This document shows, one piece after another, positions 32,118-40,452 of a DNA stretch of 64,000 nt; position 1 is the stretch's first letter, and every line of letters begins with the position of its first letter. Made by a program: the position numbers and the translations under genes. The stretch is taken from assembly GCA_035327585.1 (NCBI GenBank), contig DAOLDD010000015.1:8427-72426 (forward strand). Reading direction: 5' to 3'. This DNA is from JAMLJG01 sp035327585. GTDB taxonomy: Bacteria > Verrucomicrobiota > Kiritimatiellia > CAIVKH01. The notes under the pieces are model-generated. The model saw only the letters and a list, made by a program, of their open reading frames with translations, was not told the origin of the DNA and searched no databases.

Positions 32118-33755
32118 ATGAACAAGAAGACAGCAACACGAGTACTGGCCGCCTTTGCGTTGTGCGCCGCAAGCACCCCGGCATTGGCGTTGGGCGATTA
32201 TACGGAAACCTTCAGCGTGGACGCGGCGGCATGGCGCATCACCGATTCCGTCACGACGATGACGTGGTTCAGCGCCGGAGGCCCGGCCGGCGCCGGCGAC
32301 GCCTACGCCAGCGTGACCAATATGAATTTCACCGGTGTCGCCGATGGAGCTTTCCGGCTGGCCGTGCGCGGGCACGACGGCTACGACAGCAGCGGCGACG
32401 CGTTTGTCGGCAATTGGCTCACCTCTGGCGTCTTCATGTTCTCCATGGACGTGCGGCACGACCTGGGCGTACCCGCCCGGATCGGATTTCGCCTGGCGTC
32501 CTCCGCCAATAACCCGGGTGCATCGATTGTCCCGGAAGCGATGGTGCCGTCGGGCGAGTGGAGGAAACTGGTTGTGCCCATCTCGCCGAATCTTGCCGGG
32601 TTCAACGTCCTGAACTACGGGTCCGGCAACTTCACCAACGTCTTCTCATCCATCGGCAACATCCAGGTGCTGGTGTATGCGCCGGTCGGATACGGCGGTG
32701 CCGCGGGGCCGTACAAACTCGACATCGACAATCCGTCGATCCAGCTTTCGGGTGCGCCCGCGGAGTTGGCGTCGACGAATACACCGAGCTACGACCGCTG
32801 GATGTATCCGTTCAGCGCCAGTTCGCCGTTGGGGAACCGGCCCACGGCGTCGACCTTCGGCACGCTGGATCCCGATTTCGACCAGCGCGATGCGCAGGTC
32901 TATTTCGGCTTTGCCCTGACCAACGCCATCCCGGCCGGCCTGGGCCCGGACAGCTACGACGTCGTGTCCTGCCGCCTTGAGGTCACGATGAGCGGCGGCG
33001 CGACGCACTACGATCCCACGCAGGATCCGTGGCAGAGCTATCTTGATCCCACGCAGGCGCTGCACGTCGCGGATGCCGACCTGGGTCGTCCGATGGAGTT
33101 GTTCGGCGCCGGGTGGCGCAACGGCTACACCCCGTGGACGTATGGCGAGGACGGTCCGTATGCCGCCGGGTTCGGCGTCTATAAAAACGTGCGCAATGTC
33201 CATGCGCTTGGGTTCGTGGACGGGGTAGGCGTAGACGTCTCGAACAGCGTGGATCCGGACGGCACGGCGACCAACGGGTTTGACCCGGTGGTGTTTGCGA
33301 TCGGCACGGCGGCGCTCCCGCCCGGCGAGGAGATTCCGCTGCCGACGACGTTTGCGTTTGATGTCGACGCCGCGAATCCGCTCATCCAGGGCTACCTGCG
33401 CGAATCGTTGAACGACGGCATTCTCGGCCTCGTGCTCGCGACGCTGCACCAGACCGCCTTTGAAGGGCCGTCCAACTTCCCGGTCTGGGACCAGAAGGAG
33501 AGCATCGTCGGAACGCCCGCAACGCTGGCCATCGAATACCGGATCAAGCCGGAGCTCGGACTTGCGATGGACGGCGCCGTGATGACCGCGCGCTGGGCGC
33601 TGGATGCGACGCGCGTGGTGGTGGAGGAGGCGGATTCACTCGTCGATCCCGTCTGGCGCCCGCTTACGATTGTCGTGTCCACGAATGAAACCGCGCAGGA
33701 AGCCGTTGTTCCGAATGGGAATGCGTCCGGGTTCCTGCGCCTGCGCCAGCCTTGA
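32118..33755 (+). CDS. Secreted beta-rich protein at the end of the haem operon, function unknown
   Basis: 545 residues with a clear signal peptide (cleavage near ALCAASTPALA, about residue 25). The rest is beta-rich and poor in Cys and Lys. The first ~200 residues resemble a jelly-roll or carbohydrate-binding-like module (YTETFSVDAAAWRITDSV, ending KLDIDNPSIQL). The last ~70 residues form the short tail also seen on other secreted proteins here (RVVVEEADSLVDPVWRPL, ending GFLRLRQP). I recognise no enzyme motif. The start follows the hmuS stop by 8 nt (a TTG overlapping that stop is an alternative), and its stop overlaps the pseudopilin start by 1 nt, so it is probably cotranscribed with the haem genes. 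A surface haem-binding or receptor-helper role is possible but unproven. Confidence 0.7.
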   Translation: MNKKTATRVLAAFALCAASTPALALGDYTETFSVDAAAWRITDSVTTMTWFSAGGPAGAGDAYASVTNMNFTGVADGAFRLAVRGHDGYDSSGDAFVGNWLTSGVFMFSMDVRHDLGVPARIGFRLASSANNPGASIVPEAMVPSGEWRKLVVPISPNLAGFNVLNYGSGNFTNVFSSIGNIQVLVYAPVGYGGAAGPYKLDIDNPSIQLSGAPAELASTNTPSYDRWMYPFSASSPLGNRPTASTFGTLDPDFDQRDAQVYFGFALTNAIPAGLGPDSYDVVSCRLEVTMSGGATHYDPTQDPWQSYLDPTQALHVADADLGRPMELFGAGWRNGYTPWTYGEDGPYAAGFGVYKNVRNVHALGFVDGVGVDVSNSVDPDGTATNGFDPVVFAIGTAALPPGEEIPLPTTFAFDVDAANPLIQGYLRESLNDGILGLVLATLHQTAFEGPSNFPVWDQKESIVGTPATLAIEYRIKPELGLAMDGAVMTARWALDATRVVVEEADSLVDPVWRPLTIVVSTNETAQEAVVPNGNASGFLRLRQP

Positions 33756-34573
33756 TGAGCAATACGCGTCCAGGGTTTACGCTGATTGAGCTGATCGTCG
33801 TCATCGGCATCATCGGCCTGCTCGCCTCACTCCTGTTCTCCGGCGTCCAAGGCGCGCGCAACGCCGCCCGGATGGCGAACGAGAAGGCGAGTGGGCGGTC
33901 GTTGATGATGGGCGTGTTTAATTATGCGAACGACAACGGCGGCGCGTTGATCCGCGGCTATACCCGGCAGGTCCGCCCGCAGGAATTGCCGTTGCACGTG
34001 GGCAGCACCGAGGAGGCGTTTCGTTATCCGCTGCGTTTGATTCCCTACATTGGCGACTATCAAAAGCGCGTGCTGGTCGCGGATGGGCAGGGCTGGCACG
34101 TCCCGCTTGCCGAGGCCAGCGAGTATCTGGTCAGCTTGTTCCCGTCCTTCGGCATGAACACCTATTTTGTCGGCGGGGACGAAAGTGGAAACGAGAGCGG
34201 CGGCGTGCTGCCGATCCCGGCGCACTTCGACCGGTTCGGCAAATTCTGTCTGACGCACCTCAGTGAGTCGGCGCAGCCGAGTCGTCAAATTGTGTTCGTC
34301 AGCGCGCGCGGAGAGGGCGACGGACGGCGCTATTCCGGCTACTTCAAGGTGTTGCCGCCGCGTTTGTTCAGCTATTCCTGGAGCGGCGCGTCCTATTCGG
34401 AGCATGCGCTTCCCCGCGACCACGGCCACGTCGATTTCCGCTACAAGGGCAAAGCCGTGGTTGCCCATCTTGACGGCCATGTGGAAATGCTGGACGAAAC
34501 ACAACTGCGCGACATGCGCCGCTGGTCCAACCTCGCCGCCATCGCGGGCGATCCGAATCACAATTTGCGATAG
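33755..34573 (+). CDS. Type II secretion / type IV pseudopilin with DG-type C-terminus
   Basis: 272 residues. The prepilin cleavage and methylation motif is RPGFTLIELIVVIGIIG (cut after Gly7, Phe8 methylated, Glu12 as the conserved +5 acid), followed by the hydrophobic pilin helix. The globular part has NYANDNGG and NTYFVGGDES. The end DHGHVDFRYKGKAVVAHLDG has the H-x9-DG-like pattern, typical of the expanded pseudopilin families of planctomycetes and lentisphaeres. Start ATG 33755 shares one base with the preceding stop (TGATG), so it is translationally coupled to the secreted protein and, through it, to the haem operon. No prepilin peptidase is in the window. Confidence 0.85.
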   Translation: MSNTRPGFTLIELIVVIGIIGLLASLLFSGVQGARNAARMANEKASGRSLMMGVFNYANDNGGALIRGYTRQVRPQELPLHVGSTEEAFRYPLRLIPYIGDYQKRVLVADGQGWHVPLAEASEYLVSLFPSFGMNTYFVGGDESGNESGGVLPIPAHFDRFGKFCLTHLSESAQPSRQIVFVSARGEGDGRRYSGYFKVLPPRLFSYSWSGASYSEHALPRDHGHVDFRYKGKAVVAHLDGHVEMLDETQLRDMRRWSNLAAIAGDPNHNLR

Positions 34574-34881
34574 CGTGGATTCACAACAGCCGTCCTCCTC
34601 GTCGTCCCCGGTCCAGATCATTCACCACGGAGACACGGAGTGGGAAACACGACGCGTCCTCGTCGGCGTCCTCCTCCTCGTCCTCGGATCTTCAATCAGG
34701 AATGGACACGACTGAGCCAGCCGCGAGGGGCTCTTGCCGTCCCCGTTCACGTACACGATCTTCTCGTGAGACATTCACGTTCTGTTGCCCAAATCCAGAA
34801 GCGTGCGCGGAGCGCCCGCACCACCGGGCGGGCGTTGAACATCGAACGTCGAACATTGAACGCTGAGCGAGGCGCGCAGGA
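34574..34881. other. Gene-free region with several intergenic repeat types
   Basis: Contains CGTCCTCCTCGTCGTCC and CGTCGGCGTCCTCCTCCTCG low-complexity patches (34590-34685), an ACCACGGAGACACGGAG word at 34624-34640, AATGGACACGA near 34700, GCGCGGAGCGCCCGCACCACC near 34803 (similar to 49030), and GAACATCGAACGTCGAACATT at about 34837. No coding frame with family resemblance and no terminator seen after the pseudopilin gene. Confidence 0.65.
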
Positions 34882-36006
34882 TCAGACCCACTCCTCGGCG
34901 AAGCGGGTGGCGGCTTGGCGGAGGAGGTGCGGGGCTTGGCGGGCGGCTTCGTCGAGGGGCATTCCGGCGGGGGTGATGGCGTCGGCGAAGGCGATGCCGG
35001 CGGGCTCGAATTCGGCGGGGGCGAGTTCGACGCGACCGGCGAGGACGGCCACGCGTACGCCGCGCGCGCGGGCGAGCCGCGTCACGCCGGAGACGACTTT
35101 GCCGTGGAGCGATTGCCCGTCGAATTTACCCTCGCCCGTCAGCACCCAGTCCGCGCCGTCCAGCGCGTCCGCCAGCCCGGTCGTCTCCATGATGGTGTCG
35201 ATGCCCGGTTTGATGGAGGCGCCCATGAAGGCCACCGCGCCGGCCGCGAGTCCGCCCGCCGCGCCGCCGCCGGGCAGCGCGAGCAGGTCGATGCCGAGCT
35301 GGCGGTGGACGACCGCGGCGAGATTCGCGAGTCCGGCGTCAAGCCGTTCCACCTGCGCGGGGGTCGCGCCCTTCTGGGGGCCGAACACCCGGGCCGCGCC
35401 GCGCTCGCCGCAGAGCGGGTTGGTGACGTCGGAGAGCACGCGTACTTCCGTCGCGGAGAGCAGCGACTTCTCCGGCGCGCGGAGGTCCGCGATGTGCACC
35501 AGGCTTGCTCCGATGGGCGGCAGTTCGTGGCCGGTGGCATTGAGGAAACGCCAGCCGAGCGCGTGCGCGGCGCCGATGCCGCCGTCGACCGTGGCGCTCC
35601 CGCCCGCCGCGAGCAGGATGATACGCGAACCGGCGCCGGCGGCGGCACGGAGCAATTCACCCGTGCCGAGCGTGGTGGCGGCGAGTGGATTCAACTGGTC
35701 CGTGCGCAGCAGGGTGATTCCGCTGGCGACGGCCATTTCGACCACCGCGGTTTCACCGCCGGGCAGGCGCGCATAGCCGGCGTCAACCGACAGGTCGGGT
35801 AGCGGGCCCGTGGCGGGCAGCGCGATCCAGTCGCCGCCGCAGGCGCCGAGCAGCGCGGCGGCCGTGCCCTCGCCGCCGTCCGCCATCGGCTTTTCGACCA
35901 GCGTCGCCGCGGGCAGCGCTTCCGCCAGCGCGAGCGCGGCCTGGCGGCACGCGACATCCGCGGGCAGGCTGCCCTTGAACGAATCAAATGCGAGGACGAT
36001 TTTCAT
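34882..36006 (-). CDS. Glycerate 2-kinase (GlxK/GarK family)
   Basis: 374 residues, the usual length. Family features are the N-terminal VLAFDSFKGSLPADVACRQA, KPMADGGEGTAAAL, LLAAGGSATVDGGIGAAHAL, and VLTGEGKFDGQS near the C-terminus. The enzyme phosphorylates D-glycerate, usually to 2-phosphoglycerate, feeding glyoxylate or sugar-acid breakdown into glycolysis. It belongs to the GlxK/GarK class, unrelated to the MOFRL class. The start at 36006 (MKIVLAFDSF) matches the family; the upstream extension reads into a palindromic repeat. A cofactor-independent phosphoglycerate mutase gene lies ~14 kb away but there is no operon link. Confidence 0.92.
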   Translation of the reverse strand: MKIVLAFDSFKGSLPADVACRQAALALAEALPAATLVEKPMADGGEGTAAALLGACGGDWIALPATGPLPDLSVDAGYARLPGGETAVVEMAVASGITLLRTDQLNPLAATTLGTGELLRAAAGAGSRIILLAAGGSATVDGGIGAAHALGWRFLNATGHELPPIGASLVHIADLRAPEKSLLSATEVRVLSDVTNPLCGERGAARVFGPQKGATPAQVERLDAGLANLAAVVHRQLGIDLLALPGGGAAGGLAAGAVAFMGASIKPGIDTIMETTGLADALDGADWVLTGEGKFDGQSLHGKVVSGVTRLARARGVRVAVLAGRVELAPAEFEPAGIAFADAITPAGMPLDEAARQAPHLLRQAATRFAEEWV

Positions 36007-36041
36007 GGCACAGCGTCGTATTCGCTTCCGGTCCTTATAGC

Positions 36042-36158
36042 GGTTCTCAAACGTTTTGTCCTCTTGGGTGTAGCGACGGGATTGCATCCCGTCGGCCTCG
36101 AATCCGACGGCATGAAATGCCGTCGCTACAGCAATTCATGACAAAAGGTTCGAGAACC
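36042..36158. repeat. Nested inverted repeat between glycerate kinase and ABC exporter
   Basis: The outer arms GGTTCTCAAACG..TTTTGTC (36042-36060) and GACAAAAGGTTCGAGAACC (36140-36158) enclose a second inverted repeat, TGTAGCGACGGGATTGCATC paired with GCCGTCGCTACA (ends about 36130). The composite could fold into one long hairpin of ~117 nt. It may act as a terminator for the exporter transcript or as a mobile palindromic element. Confidence 0.75.
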
Positions 36159-36161
36159 ACT

Positions 36162-38138
36162 CTATTCGTAGCGGAGGGCGTCGATGGGGTTGAGCAGGGC
36201 GGCTTTGCGGGCGGGCCAGATGCCGAAGACGAGACCGGTGAGGGCGGAGAAGCCGAAGGCCATGGCGACAGCCTGGGGCGTGATGGTCACGGCCCAGCCG
36301 GCGAAGGTGGACAACGCATAGGCGACGCCCGCGCCCAGCGCCATGCCGAGCAGGCCGCCGGTCACGCTGACCGCCACCGCTTCGACGAGGAACTGGCCGA
36401 GGATGTCGCGCCGCCGCGCGCCGACGGCCTTGCGGATGCCAATCTCGCGCACGCGTTCCGTCACCGACACGAGCATGATGTTCATGATCCCGATGCCGCC
36501 GACGACGAGCGAAATCGCGGCGATCGTCGCGAGCAGGACCGACATCGTGCGGCTGGTCTCCGTGAGCGCGGCGAGCATTTCCGCCATGTTTTGCACCTGT
36601 ACGCCGTCGGGTGCGCCGGGTGGCGTGCGCTGCCGCTGGCGCATCAGGGTCATGACGGCCTCCTGCGCGGCGGGAATGCCGCGCGCGTCGGCGATTTCCA
36701 TTTCGATGGCGTCCACATGTTCGCGACCGGCGAGGCGGTACATCGCGGTGCTCAGCGGAATAATGATCACATCGTCGCGGTCGCGCCAGGGCGAGGAGCC
36801 CTTCTCGGGCAGCACGCCGACGATGCTAAAAATCACGCGGTTAATCCGGATTTCCTGCCCGATCGGATTTTGTCCGTTGAACAACTCGCGGACGAGGGTG
36901 CGTCCGATCACGGCGACGCGCGCGCGGATGCGCAGATCCTCCTCCGTCACGTAACGCCCGACATCCGGCTGGAGGGCGCGAATCTCGGCGTGGTCCGGTT
37001 CGACGCCGGTGACCTCGGTGTTCCAGTTGCGCCCCTGCGCCACCACCTGCCCGCGCGTCGAAACGGTGGCCGAGGTGCGGCGGATGCCCGGGATGCGTTC
37101 CCGGATGGCGCGCGCGTCCTCCGTCGTAAGGCGGCTCACCTGGCCGGCCTGCATCCGGACGCCGCCCGAAATGCGCGCGCCCGGCCGCAGCACGAGCAGG
37201 TTCGAGCCGAGGCTGGAGAACTGGGTGCTGATGGCCTCCCGCGCGCCGGCCCCGATGCCCAGCATGGCGATGACGGATGCGACGCCGATGAGGATGCCGA
37301 GCATGGAGAGGAATGCGCGCAGTTTGTGCGCCCAGAGCGCGCGCCACGCGAGGCGGAAATATGTCGCGAAGGCCCGCGCGTCGTGCCGCCAGCCGGGTTG
37401 TGCGGCAGCGGGTTTTTCCTCCGAGTCCTGCGCTGTCCGGGCGGGGCAGCGCACCTCCTCGCGCAACACCCGGCCGTCCTTCATGTGAATGACGCGCCGC
37501 GCGTAGTCGGCGATGTCGGTTTCGTGCGTGACGAGCAGGATGGTGATGCCCTGTTCGTTGAGCCGCTTGAGCAGCGTCATGATTTCGTGCGCGCTGGCGG
37601 AATCGAGATTGCCCGTCGGCTCGTCGGCGAGGATGACGCGGGGGCGCGTGGTGAGCGCGCGGGCGATGGCGACGCGCTGTTGCTGACCGCCGGAAAGTTC
37701 GTTCGGGTTGTGCTCGAGGCGGTCGCCGAGGCCGACCTGCCGCAGGAGTTCGCGCACGCGCTCGTCGTCCGCGCCGCCGCGGCTGTAGAGCAGGGGCAGC
37801 GCGGTGTTTTCGATGGCGGTGGTGCGCGAGAGCAGGTTGAACTGCTGGAAAACAAAGCCGTACTCCTCGTTGCGGATGCGCGCGAGTTCGTCCTCCGAAC
37901 ACGCGGACAGCTCGCGCCCGTTCAGGCGGTACGACCCGCTGTCCGGCACGTCGAGCAGACCGAGAATGTGCATGAGAGTCGACTTGCCGGAGCCCGAGGC
38001 GCCCATGATCGCCACGAAGTCGCCAGCCTCGACGGTCAACGAGACGCCGCGCAGCGCGTGCACGCGATTGTCGCCGAGGTGGTACACCTTCGTCGCCTCG
38101 CGAATTTCGATCAGCGGGCTGCTCACGCGCGTGTCCAT
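36162..38138 (-). CDS. MacB-like ABC exporter (ATPase fused to permease)
   Basis: 658 residues. The N-terminal ATPase has Walker A GASGSGKST (46-54), Q-loop FVFQQFNLL, signature LSGGQQQRVAIARAL and Walker B VILADEPTGNLD. The C-terminal permease has one helix near residue 280 (LRAFLSMLGILIGVASVIAM), a large periplasmic MacB domain (about 310-520), then three helices ending NPIDALRYE. MacB works with a membrane-fusion protein and TolC to expel macrolides, peptides, lipoproteins or virulence factors by pulling them from the periplasm. The fusion protein and outer-membrane factor genes lie directly upstream in the same operon (8-nt gap), completing the three-part pump. Substrate unknown. Confidence 0.92.
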   Translation of the reverse strand: MDTRVSSPLIEIREATKVYHLGDNRVHALRGVSLTVEAGDFVAIMGASGSGKSTLMHILGLLDVPDSGSYRLNGRELSACSEDELARIRNEEYGFVFQQFNLLSRTTAIENTALPLLYSRGGADDERVRELLRQVGLGDRLEHNPNELSGGQQQRVAIARALTTRPRVILADEPTGNLDSASAHEIMTLLKRLNEQGITILLVTHETDIADYARRVIHMKDGRVLREEVRCPARTAQDSEEKPAAAQPGWRHDARAFATYFRLAWRALWAHKLRAFLSMLGILIGVASVIAMLGIGAGAREAISTQFSSLGSNLLVLRPGARISGGVRMQAGQVSRLTTEDARAIRERIPGIRRTSATVSTRGQVVAQGRNWNTEVTGVEPDHAEIRALQPDVGRYVTEEDLRIRARVAVIGRTLVRELFNGQNPIGQEIRINRVIFSIVGVLPEKGSSPWRDRDDVIIIPLSTAMYRLAGREHVDAIEMEIADARGIPAAQEAVMTLMRQRQRTPPGAPDGVQVQNMAEMLAALTETSRTMSVLLATIAAISLVVGGIGIMNIMLVSVTERVREIGIRKAVGARRRDILGQFLVEAVAVSVTGGLLGMALGAGVAYALSTFAGWAVTITPQAVAMAFGFSALTGLVFGIWPARKAALLNPIDALRYE

Positions 38139-38146
38139 CCGGGGGG

Positions 38147-39100
38147 CTAGCGGCGGCGTCCGCCGAACGGCGTCAGGGGTGAATTTTTCCGGTCGGCGCT
38201 CGCGCCGAAATTGATTTCCTCCACGAGGACGATGTCGCCCTCCTTCAGGCCGCCGCGGATTTCGACCCGGCGTCCGTCGTCGAGGCCCGTGGTGATTTCG
38301 CGCGTTTCGGGCGCGCCGTGCTGCGAGGAGGCGGGCACGCGTACGGCGCTGGCGCGGCCGCCGCCCTGTACGGCTTCCATCGGCAGGAGCAGCACGTTGT
38401 TGGTTTCGCCGAAGACGAAGGAGACGGCGGCCGACATGCCGCTGCGCGCGAAGGGCGGCGTTTGCTCCGGAAGCACCTCGACGTCGTAGATGGTGACGTT
38501 GTTGACGGTGCGGGATTCGAAGGCGATGTGCGCGACGCGGGCGTTCAGGGGCCGGCCCGGATAGGCGTCGAGACGGACCTCGGCCTGCTGGTCCAGCGCG
38601 ATGCGCGCCATGTCGGTTTCATCCACCTGCGCGCGGACGATGAGGCGGTCGGAGAGCACGAGCAACGCTTTGTCCGCGGAGACGCCCTGGCCGGGTTCGA
38701 GCGAGCGGGCGATGACGGCGCCATCGAGCGGCGCGATGACCGGCGTCGGGTTGTAGAGTTTTTCCCAGCGCGCGAGTTCCTCCTCGCCGCGGGCGCGCGC
38801 GGCGTCGAGCAGGGTCGAGCGCTCGGTGGAGCTGACCCACGCCACGACCTGGCCTCGTTTCACGGCGTCGCCTTCGCGCACGAGGATTTCCTCGATGCGG
38901 CCCGCCACGGGGCTGGTGAGTTCAAGGCGCGTCTGCGGTTCCAACACACCGGTGGCGATCGCGGTCTGGCGCACCGTGCCGCGTTCGACGACGACTTCGC
39001 GGTAGACGGGCGCCGCCTTGCGCGCCGTCCGTGCGCGCCACCACCACCAACCGCCGGCGGCCAGCGCCAGCGCGACTGCGATCCATACGTATTTTTTCAT
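38147..39100 (-). CDS. Membrane-fusion (HlyD/MacA-like) subunit of the tripartite exporter
   Basis: 317 residues. One N-terminal membrane anchor (about residues 4-20, followed by WWWWRA) precedes the lipoyl-like half LELTSPVAGRIEEILVREGD. A short helical hairpin follows (about 95-120) and the second lipoyl half VIAPLDGAVIARSLEPGQGV, then beta-barrel and membrane-proximal domains. It bridges the MacB-like pump and the TolC-like channel in the periplasm. The hairpin is unusually short compared with MacA, where it is about 60-70 residues. ATG 39100 overlaps the TolC-like stop codon (ATGA), and the MacB-like gene follows 8 nt after its stop. Confidence 0.88.
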   Translation of the reverse strand: MKKYVWIAVALALAAGGWWWWRARTARKAAPVYREVVVERGTVRQTAIATGVLEPQTRLELTSPVAGRIEEILVREGDAVKRGQVVAWVSSTERSTLLDAARARGEEELARWEKLYNPTPVIAPLDGAVIARSLEPGQGVSADKALLVLSDRLIVRAQVDETDMARIALDQQAEVRLDAYPGRPLNARVAHIAFESRTVNNVTIYDVEVLPEQTPPFARSGMSAAVSFVFGETNNVLLLPMEAVQGGGRASAVRVPASSQHGAPETREITTGLDDGRRVEIRGGLKEGDIVLVEEINFGASADRKNSPLTPFGGRRR

Positions 39101-40377
39101 GGCACATCCACCAGTGAGCGGCCGCGGACCCGATCCCATTCGGCGGCGGCGAGCGCCGCGTCGCGTTCACGCGCCAGCAGGTTCTGCCGGCTCTGGATCA
39201 GTTCATCCTCGATCTGGTCCCAATTCTGGAAGCTCAACAGCCCGTTTTCGTATTGCGCGCGCGCGATGTCGGCGCGCACCTCCGCGGCCTCGCGGAAGGC
39301 GGCCTGGACGTCGCGCTGCTGGATCGCGTCGCGCAGCGCGGCCCAGGCGGATTCCAGGTCGAGCAGTACATTCTGTCCGGTCTGGCGGAGCGAGGCCTCC
39401 GCCTGGCGCAAGCCGGCCCGTGCCGCGGCGAGCTGACTGATGTTGCGGCCACCGGTGAAAAGCGGGATGGAGAGGGTCGCGCCGACGCTCCAGGCGTCGT
39501 TGTCCGGCGGCCAGTCCTCGCCGCTGCGGTCGAGACCGGCGCGCAGGCCCAGTTCCGGGTGGATATTGCCCCGCGCGATGATGACCTGCGCCTGCTGCGC
39601 CTCGACGCGGGCCTGGGCCGAGCGCCGCTCCGGCGTCGCGCGCATGAGGTCGTTCCATGCGGGTTCGGGCACGGCCTCCGGTTGCGTCCACTCGCCGCGC
39701 GCGACCCAGGCCACGCGGTCCTCGCGCCCCAACACGCCGGCCAGTTCGCGCTGCTGGACGCTGATGCTGCGCCGGGCCTGCTCCAGTTCAGCCTCCGCCT
39801 GGCGGGTGGTCGCCTCCGTGCGGAGCAGGGATCCGCGATTTTCACTGCCGCTCTCGAAGCGGAGTTGGACGAGGTCGAGATTCTGGCGCCTGCGCTCTGC
39901 GGTGGTTTCCGCCAGCCCGGCCCGCTCCTGCGCGTACAGCAGGCGGACGAACGCCTTGCGCACATCGGACAGCACCGCGGCGCCCGCGGAGGCCCAGTCG
40001 GCCCGCGCCTGCTCCAGCGCCGCCTCCGCCTGCCGCACGCGCGCCGAGTCCGCGAAGCCGCTGTACAACGCGTATTGCGCGGTGAGTCCCATGGTCGTCT
40101 GGTCCGACGGCCCGTCCGTCCGCGTGTCCGAATCAGCCCGGGTGTAGCCGGCCGCGCCGGTGAGGGTGGGCCAATACGCGGCTTCGCTCGCCTTTACCGC
40201 GAGGCGCGCCTGCTCGGCGGACTCGCGCGCGATGGCGAGGCGTTCGTTCGACGCCGCGGCGAGGCCCAGGGCTTCTTCGAGGGAAATCCACTGCGCGGTG
40301 TCCGCCGCCTGCGCCGCATGGAAAAAACAGGCGGCGAGCCAGGCGCCGCCGCATCGAATGATCGTGTTCCGCATCAT
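39097..40377 (-). CDS. TolC-like outer-membrane efflux protein
   Basis: 426 residues. A signal peptide (cleavage near HAAQA, about residue 24) precedes two OEP repeats, each with long alpha-helices and two beta strands. Markers are SLEEALGLAAASNERL at the start, QYALYSGFADSARVRQAEAAL in the first repeat, and SIPLFTGGRNISQLAAARA in the second. It forms a trimeric tunnel through the outer membrane for the adjacent MacB/MFP pump and is the first gene of that three-gene unit. ATG 40377 (MMRNT) is preferred; a TTG 15 nt upstream is possible. Confidence 0.88.
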   Translation of the reverse strand: MMRNTIIRCGGAWLAACFFHAAQAADTAQWISLEEALGLAAASNERLAIARESAEQARLAVKASEAAYWPTLTGAAGYTRADSDTRTDGPSDQTTMGLTAQYALYSGFADSARVRQAEAALEQARADWASAGAAVLSDVRKAFVRLLYAQERAGLAETTAERRRQNLDLVQLRFESGSENRGSLLRTEATTRQAEAELEQARRSISVQQRELAGVLGREDRVAWVARGEWTQPEAVPEPAWNDLMRATPERRSAQARVEAQQAQVIIARGNIHPELGLRAGLDRSGEDWPPDNDAWSVGATLSIPLFTGGRNISQLAAARAGLRQAEASLRQTGQNVLLDLESAWAALRDAIQQRDVQAAFREAAEVRADIARAQYENGLLSFQNWDQIEDELIQSRQNLLARERDAALAAAEWDRVRGRSLVDVP

Positions 40378-40452
40378 GGAATAACGGGTCAATCATACGC
40401 TTTCGTGCACGAAACGCGAAATGAAATGCGCGGCGCGCGCCGGCCGGGCGGA

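Noticed and set aside
22891..34573. Single operon from the receptor through the haem genes
   Set aside because: A scaffold gap, a separate lipoprotein gene, a likely promoter at 26980 and a strong hairpin at 27370 interrupt it.
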